The position numbers and the translations under genes are program-made. A model generated the notes under the pieces. The model was not told the origin of the DNA and ran no database searches. It saw only the letters and a list, made by a program, of their open reading frames with translations. Below, one piece after another: positions 1 through 4,523 of a stretch of DNA of 5,149 nt; the stretch's first letter is position 1, and each line of letters begins with the position of its first letter. The DNA comes from Nocardia sp. (GTDB lineage Bacteria > Actinomycetota > Actinomycetes > Mycobacteriales > Mycobacteriaceae), in assembly GCA_013361595.1 (NCBI GenBank), contig JABFXT010000403.1:1-5149 (forward strand), read 5' to 3'.

Positions 1-1
1 C

Positions 2-175
2 GAATTCCACGGTGGCACCATCTGGCTCGACACCGAGAACACCGAGGGGACCCGGATCTGCTTCACCCTAAGCATCGTCGAGCCCACCGCCGACCCCGAC
101 GACGCGGCGGACTTCGCGGCCGCCGCCACGTCCCCGACCGCTCGTGAACGCGTTCCCGAAGGAGAAAACGCATGA
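2..175 (+). CDS. C-terminal end of a sensor histidine kinase (5' truncated by window edge)
   Basis: Only the last 57 residues are present; the frame is open from base 2 to the TGA at 173-175. The fragment begins with [21 protein letters not shown], the final G-box and last beta strand of a GHKL/HATPase_c kinase domain, where the Gly-rich loop closes over ATP. After this come about 30 Ala/Asp/Pro-rich residues with no domain, a common disordered kinase tail. The stop overlaps the next gene's start (ATGA, 172-175), and the next gene's ribosome site lies inside this coding sequence. The kinase is therefore very likely the cognate phosphodonor of the receiver that follows. The sensor part (PAS, GAF, CHASE or phytochrome-like) is outside the window, so the stimulus cannot be named. 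Family call is firm, subtype unknown. Confidence 0.82.
   Translation, partial: EFHGGTIWLDTENTEGTRICFTLSIVEPTADPDDAADFAAAATSPTARERVPEGENA
159..164 (+). promoter_or_regulatory. Ribosome binding site of the response regulator, inside the kinase gene
   Basis: AAGGAG lies 7 nt before the ATG at 172, within the last codons of the kinase. With the ATGA stop/start overlap this indicates translational coupling, which would keep kinase and receiver levels in proportion. Confidence 0.75.
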
Positions 176-615
176 CCGTACCCGGCCAGCCGATCGATAT
201 CCTCCTCGTCGAGGACGATCCGGGCGACGAACTGATGACCAGGGAGGCGTTCGAGGACAACAAGATCGGGAACACCCTGCATGTCGCGCACGACGGGCAG
301 GAGGCGCTGGACTTCCTGTACCGGGCGGGCCCCTACGCCGACGCCCCGCGACCCGATCTCATCCTGCTCGACCTCAATCTCCCGAAATACGACGGCCGTC
401 AGGTCCTGGAGAAGATCAAGGCCGACTCCGATCTGTCACATATCCCGGTGGTCGTCCTGACCACCTCCGCTGCCGAAGAAGACATCCTGCGCAGCTACAA
501 ACTGCACGCCAACGCCTATGTCACCAAACCGGTCGACCTCGATCAGTTCGTGGCGGCGATCAAACAGATCGACGATTTCTTCGTCCAGGTCGTCCGGCTG
601 CCCCGCGCCCGGTAG
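172..615 (+). CDS. Single-domain response regulator (Rcp1-like CheY-type receiver)
   Basis: This 147-residue protein is one receiver domain with no DNA-binding or enzymatic output. Visible landmarks are the acidic pair D15/D16 (LLVEDDPGD), the phospho-acceptor D67 in [11 protein letters not shown], the switch threonine T97 in VVLTTS, and K119-P120 (YVTKP). D67 to T97 to K119 spacing matches CheY. The [16 protein letters not shown] segment and the length are typical of the Rcp1-like receivers that follow GAF/PAS or phytochrome-type histidine kinases in actinomycetes and cyanobacteria. It overlaps the upstream kinase by 4 nt and should be phosphorylated by it in the cytoplasm. Having no output domain, it must act through a partner: a phosphorelay protein, a PP2C phosphatase, or feedback on the kinase. 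None is visible here. The start is set by AAGGAG at 159-164. The stop lies in the loop of a GC-rich hairpin. Confidence 0.93.
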   Translation: MTVPGQPIDILLVEDDPGDELMTREAFEDNKIGNTLHVAHDGQEALDFLYRAGPYADAPRPDLILLDLNLPKYDGRQVLEKIKADSDLSHIPVVVLTTSAAEEDILRSYKLHANAYVTKPVDLDQFVAAIKQIDDFFVQVVRLPRAR

Positions 616-624
616 GCGCGGGGC
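600..624. terminator. GC-rich hairpin between convergent genes, probable bidirectional terminator
   Basis: Bases 600-609 pair perfectly with 615-624: ten base pairs, all G-C, around a 5-nt loop (610-614). The response regulator's TAG (613-615) sits at the loop/stem junction. The stem is symmetric, so it forms in transcripts from both strands and can end the response-regulator mRNA and the convergent STAS mRNA, whose stop is at 633-635. There is no T-tract on either side, usual for actinomycete terminators. The structure is certain; its function is inferred. Confidence 0.6.
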
Positions 625-632
625 TCCACGGG

Positions 633-998
633 TCAGGACGTCGCGTCGGGGCTCGCGGCGAGCGCGGCCGGCAGCGACTCGTGTACCGACAGCAACTTGT
701 CGAGACCGGTGAGTTCGATCGGCCGCCGGACCGCATCGGAAACGACCACGCGCAGCCCGGCCCCGGGTTCGGCGGCCTCGGAGATCACCAGCAGGACGCT
801 CAACCCGGCCGATCCGAGGAAACCGACGTCCGACATATCCACGATCAGTGCGTCACCGCCTCGCTGGGCGTCCTCGAGAGCTGTCTGCAGTTGGGGCGCC
901 GAGGCCATATCCACCTCGCCCTGCACCGTGACGATCGCGGTCCCGTTCTCCGTCCGCACCGCTACGTCGAGCAGCCGGGGCGTGCTCTCGCCACTCAT
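633..998 (-). CDS. STAS-domain anti-sigma-factor antagonist (SpoIIAA/RsbV-like)
   Basis: The protein is 121 residues from the ATG at 998. It is one STAS domain: strand GTAIVTVQGEVDMASAPQL (about 19-37), then IVDMSDVGFLGSAGLSVLL (about 52-70), the loop and helix that carry the phosphorylated serine in SpoIIAA/RsbV. Family members in the dephospho state bind an anti-sigma ATPase and release its sigma factor; the ATPase inactivates them by phosphorylation. S63 is the candidate site, but the usual D-S-S-G reads G-S-A-G here. The start at 998 is favoured because GAAGGA lies 6 nt upstream; in-frame GTG 1034 (133 residues) and ATG 1019 have weaker sites. It is convergent with the response regulator (17-nt gap) and divergent from the RsbW-like gene at 1384, its most obvious partner. 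Family sure; partnership inferred. Confidence 0.88.
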   Translation of the reverse strand: MSGESTPRLLDVAVRTENGTAIVTVQGEVDMASAPQLQTALEDAQRGGDALIVDMSDVGFLGSAGLSVLLVISEAAEPGAGLRVVVSDAVRRPIELTGLDKLLSVHESLPAALAASPDATS

Positions 999-1004
999 CG
1001 CGGA

Positions 1005-1010
1005 TCCTTC
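1005..1010 (-). promoter_or_regulatory. Ribosome binding site that decides the STAS gene start
   Basis: Read on the minus strand this is GAAGGA, 6 nt before the ATG at 998-996. The upstream GTG (1034) and ATG (1019) lack a site of this quality, so 998 is preferred over the longer reading. Confidence 0.6.
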
Positions 1011-1048
1011 GGCTCGCATATCGCCACTTTCCACCTCTGCAGTATCGA

Positions 1049-1078
1049 GGCCCCGTCGCGCGGTACGCGTCCGGGGCC
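1049..1078 (-). other. Strong hairpin in the predicted 5' leader of the STAS gene
   Basis: GGCCCCG (1049-1055) pairs with CGGGGCC (1072-1078) for 7 bp. After a small internal loop, CGCG 1057-1060 pairs with CGCG 1066-1069 around a 5-nt loop. It lies between the candidate STAS promoter and the STAS start, so it would sit in the mRNA leader. No T-tract follows. It may be a leader structure, an insulator or simply GC-rich chance. Confidence 0.35.
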
Positions 1079-1097
1079 GGCATCGATCTCCGCAGAG

Positions 1098-1126
1098 AAT
1101 CTACCCGATCGAGAAATGGTAGTCAT
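1098..1126 (-). promoter_or_regulatory. Candidate SigA-type promoter for the STAS gene
   Basis: On the minus strand, ATGACT (-35, 1126-1121; 4 of 6 to TTGACA) is followed after exactly 17 nt by TAGATT (-10, 1103-1098; 4 of 6 to TATAAT). Transcription would start near 1091, giving a leader of about 90 nt to the ATG at 998. GGGTAG (1106-1101), resembling a SigF/SigB -10, overlaps the -10 but has no matching GTTT upstream. Confidence 0.35.
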
Positions 1127-1254
1127 CGGGACGGATCCGCCCGCCCGGAGTTCGTAATCTGCGCCACGTTTGAGTCGCGCCGGATCCTGTCACCGGGCGT
1201 GATCCGCCCCACGCGGGCCAACGTCCCGTGGTCTGTGGTCATCTACGACGCTCG

Positions 1255-1282
1255 GTCGAATGCGCCGGGAACGAATGGGTAT
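1255..1282 (+). promoter_or_regulatory. Weak SigB/SigF-type promoter candidate for the anti-sigma ATPase gene
   Basis: GGGTAT at 1277-1282 is a perfect match to the -10 of SigB/SigF-family promoters. The upstream GTCGAA (1255-1260), 16 nt away, matches only partly the GTTTAA -35. Genes for anti-sigma factors of this family are often transcribed by their own sigma, which makes the match worth noting. The -35 is poor, and such hexamers arise by chance. Confidence 0.22.
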
Positions 1283-1370
1283 GGCTAGCAGTGAGCACAT
1301 GGTCCGAATGGACAGAAGCCGAACGCCACGGACCCGGAACCGCCTACGCCGTCCGTCCGGCGAGACCTAC

Positions 1371-1376
1371 AGGAGG
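1371..1376 (+). promoter_or_regulatory. Ribosome binding site that decides the anti-sigma ATPase start
   Basis: A perfect AGGAGG lies 7 nt before the GTG at 1384. It selects this start over in-frame upstream codons (ATG 1228, GTG 1291), which have no comparable site. Confidence 0.8.
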
Positions 1377-1383
1377 CGATCAG

Positions 1384-1803
1384 GTGACGACGACCCGCCC
1401 ACCCGGGCTGGACTGTCCGCCGACCCGATGGGAGTTGCAGTTTCCAGCGAAAGCCGACCAGTTGGCCGAGGTCAGGCACCGGACACAGGAATGGCTGACG
1501 CAGTGTCCGCTCGACGAGTGCCAGGCCTACGATGTACTGCTCGCGGTGGGGGAGGCCTGCGCCAACGCGATCGAGCACGGCCACCGGGGTGACGGTGGCA
1601 CCGTCCGGTTGGCGTTCGCCCGTGACGTCGCCGCCCTGCGGGTCACCGTGGCCGACCACGGCCGCTGGAAGAGCCCGGATCCGGGGCCGGACCAGGTACG
1701 CGGACGTGGCATGGCCATCATCCGGGCCCTGATCCCGGAGGTGGAGGTCCGCATCACTTCGCGCGGCACCACGGTCGATATGCGGATCCCGCTACCCCGG
1801 TGA
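1384..1803 (+). CDS. Anti-sigma regulatory factor, RsbW-type serine kinase/ATPase (HATPase_c_2)
   Basis: The 139-residue protein is a single GHKL ATPase fold of the RsbW/SpoIIAB class. The N box is LAVGEACANAIEHGHR, with E57 and the Mg-binding N61. The G1 region is VTVADHGRWK, with D91 contacting adenine and G93. The G2 loop RGRGMAIIRAL (106-116) precedes the final strand TTVDMRIPL. The D-H-G-R-W form of G1 is usual in actinomycete members. Such proteins hold a sigma factor inactive and phosphorylate a STAS antagonist on serine; a STAS gene lies divergently at 633-998. Start GTG 1384 is fixed by AGGAGG and gives the family's normal length, whereas the frame open from 1228 would add 52 residues without domain content. 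No sigma factor follows; the next gene is convergent and unrelated. Family sure, targets unknown. Confidence 0.88.
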   Translation: MTTTRPPGLDCPPTRWELQFPAKADQLAEVRHRTQEWLTQCPLDECQAYDVLLAVGEACANAIEHGHRGDGGTVRLAFARDVAALRVTVADHGRWKSPDPGPDQVRGRGMAIIRALIPEVEVRITSRGTTVDMRIPLPR

Positions 1804-1840
1804 ACGGCCGGTCGGCCGCGGCGGAGAGCCGGCCCGGTTC
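1802..1840. terminator. Inverted repeat spanning both stop codons, probable bidirectional terminator
   Basis: GAAC at 1802-1805 pairs with GTTC at 1837-1840. The stem continues through GGCC-GG against CC-GGCC (1806-1811 with 1829-1835) with single-base bulges at 1836 and 1833, giving about ten pairs. The loop itself contains a short self-complementary CGGCCG. The stem takes in part of the TGA of the ATPase gene (1801-1803) and part of the methyltransferase stop (1841-1839), so it can fold in both transcripts. There is no T-tract. Confidence 0.45.
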
Positions 1841-2912
1841 AGCCGAGCCGGTAGAAGCGCCAGAAACCGAATCCGTCGATCGGTAGCACCTCGACGGAGG
1901 TGAATCCCGCGGCCAGCGCGTAATCCCGCAGCGTCCGCTGCCGCATGACGGTACCGGTGCCGGCGCTGGGCGGGCTCGACATCCCGTCGGGCAGACAGAC
2001 GAACAGGCTGAACCCGTACATCAGTCGTTCCACGTCGTCACCGTCGGGGGCGAACTCCGCGGCCACCGCCTCGTCCATCACCACCAGCGGCGCGCCGGGT
2101 CGCAGCGCACGCCGCACCGCGCCCAGGACATCGACCGGGCGCGGCATATCGTGCACGCATTCGAAGGCGAACGCGATATCGAAGCCGCTCTCGGGTAACC
2201 GAGCCGCGTCCGCCACGGTGAACTGGGTGCGATCCGCCACGCCGGTGGTTTCGGCGTTGTGCCGGGCCGCCCGGATGGAGGGCGTATCGATGTCCACGCC
2301 CCGCACGTGTGCCCGTGGGTAGGCCTCGGCGAGGGCGATCGAGGACCAGCCGGCACCGCATCCGATATCGAGGATCCGGGCACCGCGAGCACGCAGCACG
2401 GCGTCGACCTCGGGGACCCCCGCCAGGGCAGCACCCAGCCGGTGCTGGTACCAGGGCCGATTGCCCTGCGCTTGGCCTTCGCGGGCATTGTCGCCCAATT
2501 CGTCCCAGCTGACGCCGCCCCCGCTGCGATACGCCTCGAACAGGCGCGGCAGCGCCGGTCCGGTGGCACCGAACAGTCGGGCGAAGGGAGCGAGATAGTT
2601 GAGGCTGTGCTCGTCGGTCAGCACCTCGGCGACGGCGGGCGGGAGCGCGAACACCCGATCCTCGGCGGGTCCGTCCCGGTCCACGACCAGTAGGCCGGTC
2701 ACCGCCTGCTGCTCCAGCCATTCCCGGGTGTAGCGCGGATGCGTCGCGGTGCGGTCGGCCAATTGCGCGGCCGTGGCCGGACCGTCGTGGGCCAGGCTGC
2801 GGTACCAGCCGAGCCGGTCGCCGGCGAAGATGGACAGCAGGTCGACTGTGCCCAGTACCGCCTGGAGAACCCGGTCCGCCACCGCCGCCGCGGTATCCCT
2901 CTCCGCCTCCAT
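1839..2912 (-). CDS. SAM-dependent methyltransferase with N-terminal winged helix (Rv2258c-like)
   Basis: The protein has 357 residues. Residues about 15-100 form a winged-helix region (ATAAQLADRTATHPRYTREWL, 46-66, then a wing), as in O-methyltransferase dimerisation domains. The class I Rossmann domain follows: motif I ILDIGCGAGWS (180-190) binding SAM, acidic D207 at the end of strand 2 (GVDID), VADAARLP (233-240), FAFECVHDM (248-256) and LRPGAPLVVMDE (270-281). The architecture and the C-terminal FWRFYRL resemble mycobacterial Rv2258c-type proteins of about the same length; the substrate is unknown. The start is the only ATG before the domain. GAGGGA sits at 2928-2923, overlapping the exporter's stop, and the two genes are 7 nt apart, so they form one operon. 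That pairing suggests a small-molecule methylase acting on the exporter's cargo (inference). The winged helix need not bind DNA in this family. Confidence 0.88.
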   Translation of the reverse strand: MEAERDTAAAVADRVLQAVLGTVDLLSIFAGDRLGWYRSLAHDGPATAAQLADRTATHPRYTREWLEQQAVTGLLVVDRDGPAEDRVFALPPAVAEVLTDEHSLNYLAPFARLFGATGPALPRLFEAYRSGGGVSWDELGDNAREGQAQGNRPWYQHRLGAALAGVPEVDAVLRARGARILDIGCGAGWSSIALAEAYPRAHVRGVDIDTPSIRAARHNAETTGVADRTQFTVADAARLPESGFDIAFAFECVHDMPRPVDVLGAVRRALRPGAPLVVMDEAVAAEFAPDGDDVERLMYGFSLFVCLPDGMSSPPSAGTGTVMRQRTLRDYALAAGFTSVEVLPIDGFGFWRFYRLG

Positions 2913-2919
2913 ACGGCAA

Positions 2920-4410
2920 CTATCCCTCGCCCGGTGTCCGTGCTGGGGTAACCGTCCGGTCGAGTGCGGGGCGTGTCCGTTCCGGGAGCCGGATCATCGC
3001 CACACCGATCAGCAGGGCGAGGGCCGCGAAACCCACCGCGGCGAGCGCGGCACCGGAAAGCCCCTGCGCCGCCGCGGCCCGGCCCGGTTCGGCGCTCCCG
3101 GTCCGGGCGGTGTGCTCGATCGTGGTGAGGACGGCCACGCCCAGCGCCAGGCCGATCTGCTGGGCGGCCTGGAGCAGGCCGGACGCGGCCCCGGTGTCGC
3201 GTTTCTCGAGGCCGCCGAGCACGGTGAGGTTCAGTGTCACGAAGGCGAGGCCCAGACCGGCGCCCAGTAGCACGAAGGGACCGAGTACGCCGGTGCGGTA
3301 GTTGCTCGCTCCGGTGGTGGTGCACAGCCAGACCGCCTCCAGCAGCATCAGCACCACACCGGCGATCAGCACCGGTGCGCGACCGAACCGAGCGATGAGC
3401 TTCGGTGCGGTACGGGCCGCCGCGAATTGGGCGAGCGCCATCGGGAGGAAACCGATACCGGCCCGCAGCGGGCCGAAGCCGAGCACGTCCTGGAGGTAGA
3501 TCGACAGCAGCATGTAGGTACCCGCCATGGTGGCCATCAGCAGGACGAAGGTGAGGTAGGCACCTGCCCGCGCCGGCTGTGCGAGCAACCGCGGCGGCAT
3601 GATCGGCTGTTCGGCATGCCGTTCGGCGACGACGAACAGGCCGATCAGCACCGCACCCGCGGCAAACGAGGCGAGGGTGCCGGGATCGGTCCAGCCGGCC
3701 GCGGCGGCCCGGGTGAGGCCGTAGACGATGCCGACCGTGCCCAGTGTCGACAAGAGCGCGCCCGCCACATCGAATTCGGACGGACGGCGTTCGGTTTCGG
3801 CAAGGCAGCGCCGAGCCAGCACGATCGTGACGAGCCCGATCGGCACATTGACGAAGAAGACCAGGCGCCAGTTCAGGCTGGTGAGCAATCCGCCCGCGAC
3901 GAGGCCGAGGGTGATCCCGAACCCGGTGACCATGGAGAACACTCCGAGTGCGCGGGCGCGCTGTGGGCCCTCGTCGAAGATCACCGCGATCATCGACAGC
4001 GCGGCCGGGCCGGCGAAGGCGAATCCGACGCCCTGGAGCGCGCGGGCGGTGATCAGCAGCCCTGCGTTCGGGGCGATACCACCCAGGACGGAGGCGGCCA
4101 CCACCAGGCTCAGGCCCCAGACCAGCATGCGCCGGCGGCCGAGGATGTCACCGGCGCGGCCGCCGAGCAGCAGCAGGCCGCCGTAGGCGAGTGCGTAGGC
4201 GCTGAACACCCACGCCAGCGCCGGGGTGGATATGCCGAGCCCGGAACGGATCTCGGGTAGTGCGATATTGACGACGTTACTGTCCACCGAGACCATGAGC
4301 TGGCAGGTCACGATGACACCCAGGACGATTGCCGCGCGGCGCCCGGCCGGTGGGCCGGCGCTGCTCGCGTCCCGGGGCGCGCGGGTGCAGGTTTCGTGTC
4401 GGCTGGTCAT
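2920..4410 (-). CDS. DHA2-type MFS multidrug/metabolite exporter (EmrB/QacA family)
   Basis: The 496-residue membrane protein shows about 14 hydrophobic segments, near 26-46, 64-83, 95-112, 116-138, 155-178, 183-200, 215-233, 245-262, 284-306, 315-335, 346-364, 375-397, 407-430 and 451-473. These proteins export drugs or metabolites by proton antiport. Family motifs are D43 in helix 1 (SVDSNVVNIALPEI), loop 2-3 motif A GGRAGDILGRRR (83-94), motif B RALQG (123-127), helix 5 motif C GFGITLGLVAGG (163-174) and WRLVFFVNVPIG (181-192). Motif C has Leu where the classical form has Pro, a change I believe is frequent in actinomycete DHA2 proteins. Length is normal. The ATG at 4410 has only a weak site (CGGA), but no better in-frame start precedes helix 1. 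It is first in an operon with the methyltransferase and divergent from a TetR gene, the usual repressor/exporter layout. The cargo cannot be read from sequence. Confidence 0.93.
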   Translation of the reverse strand: MTSRHETCTRAPRDASSAGPPAGRRAAIVLGVIVTCQLMVSVDSNVVNIALPEIRSGLGISTPALAWVFSAYALAYGGLLLLGGRAGDILGRRRMLVWGLSLVVAASVLGGIAPNAGLLITARALQGVGFAFAGPAALSMIAVIFDEGPQRARALGVFSMVTGFGITLGLVAGGLLTSLNWRLVFFVNVPIGLVTIVLARRCLAETERRPSEFDVAGALLSTLGTVGIVYGLTRAAAAGWTDPGTLASFAAGAVLIGLFVVAERHAEQPIMPPRLLAQPARAGAYLTFVLLMATMAGTYMLLSIYLQDVLGFGPLRAGIGFLPMALAQFAAARTAPKLIARFGRAPVLIAGVVLMLLEAVWLCTTTGASNYRTGVLGPFVLLGAGLGLAFVTLNLTVLGGLEKRDTGAASGLLQAAQQIGLALGVAVLTTIEHTARTGSAEPGRAAAAQGLSGAALAAVGFAALALLIGVAMIRLPERTRPALDRTVTPARTPGEG

Positions 4411-4455
4411 CGAATTCCGTTCGCGGAGTGGGGATGACGGCGCGGCCGCGAGAAC

Positions 4456-4485
4456 CTGATGGTCGCTGCTCTACGCCTGTAGACT
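4456..4485 (+). promoter_or_regulatory. Candidate promoter of the tetR-family gene
   Basis: CTGATG (-35, 4456-4461; 3 of 6) and TAGACT (-10, 4480-4485; 4 of 6) are 18 nt apart. Transcription would begin near 4492, about 32 nt before the ATG at 4524. The -10 lies inside the left arm of the 4478-4522 dyad, so a bound repressor would block it, consistent with autoregulation. The -35 is weak. Confidence 0.3.
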
Positions 4486-4522
4486 CGACTCACCCTAGGC
4501 AGCGCCTGGGTTCAGGTCTACA
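4478..4522. promoter_or_regulatory. Interrupted inverted repeat, probable TetR operator region
   Basis: TGTAGAC at 4478-4484 is the exact reverse complement of GTCTACA at 4516-4522. Extended inward, the arms match at 9 of 11 positions. Between them is a second inverted repeat, ACCC-T-AGGC (4492-4500) against GCCT-GGGT (4504-4511), with one bulged base. A third copy of the half-site, TCTAC (4470-4474), makes a 14-bp palindrome with the left arm (TCTAC-GCCT-GTAGA, 4470-4483). The dyad lies between the divergent exporter and TetR genes and covers candidate promoter elements for both. GTAGAC/GTCTAC-like half-sites occur in known TetR operators. The 31-nt gap between outer arms is too long for one dimer, so two sites or a looped arrangement is likelier. 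Confidence 0.5.
4492..4520 (-). promoter_or_regulatory. Candidate promoter of the exporter-methyltransferase operon
   Basis: On the minus strand, TAGACC (-35, 4520-4515; 4 of 6) is followed after 17 nt by TAGGGT (-10, 4497-4492; 3 of 6). Transcription would start near 4485, giving a leader of about 75 nt to the ATG at 4410. The -35 lies in the right arm of the dyad, fitting repression by the divergent TetR protein. Confidence 0.3.
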
Positions 4523-4523
4523 T

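Larger units (their letters stand above)
999..1383. other. Divergent intergenic region between STAS and anti-sigma ATPase genes
   Basis: These 385 bp hold no gene I can support. In-frame extensions of both flanking genes reach into it (to 1034 on the minus strand, 1228 on the plus strand), but they lack good ribosome sites and domain content. It contains a SigA-like promoter candidate for the STAS gene (1098-1126, minus), a strong hairpin in that gene's predicted leader (1049-1078), an 8-bp palindrome CGGATCCG (1132-1139), a 5-bp GGGCG/CGCCC hairpin (1195-1209), and a GGGTAT hexamer upstream of the ATPase gene (1277-1282). Confidence 0.6.

Noticed and set aside
163..174. Motif C proline loss in the exporter was considered as a sign of a non-antiporter, and the ranges here are protein residues.
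   Set aside because: The Gly-Leu form is, to my knowledge, common among actinomycete DHA2 proteins, and all other antiporter motifs are present.
1132..1139. Palindrome CGGATCCG in the STAS/ATPase intergenic region as an operator.
   Set aside because: It does not extend beyond 8 bp, and GGATCC-like words recur by chance nearby (about 1002 and 1181); no regulator is implied.
144..1157. A 337-codon plus-strand open frame crossing the response regulator, the first terminator and the STAS gene.
   Set aside because: Arg/Pro-rich product with no domain; it runs out of frame over the receiver and antisense to the STAS gene. It is a by-product of high-GC codon bias.
2038..2919. A 293-codon minus-strand open frame overlapping the methyltransferase in another frame.
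   Set aside because: Arg/Gly-rich low-complexity product; the overlapping frame carries a complete SAM-binding motif set.
3427..4260. A 277-codon plus-strand open frame antisense to the exporter.
   Set aside because: Composition is Gly/Glu/Gln/Arg-rich with no domain or ribosome site, while the opposite strand encodes a clear 14-helix DHA2 protein with all family motifs.
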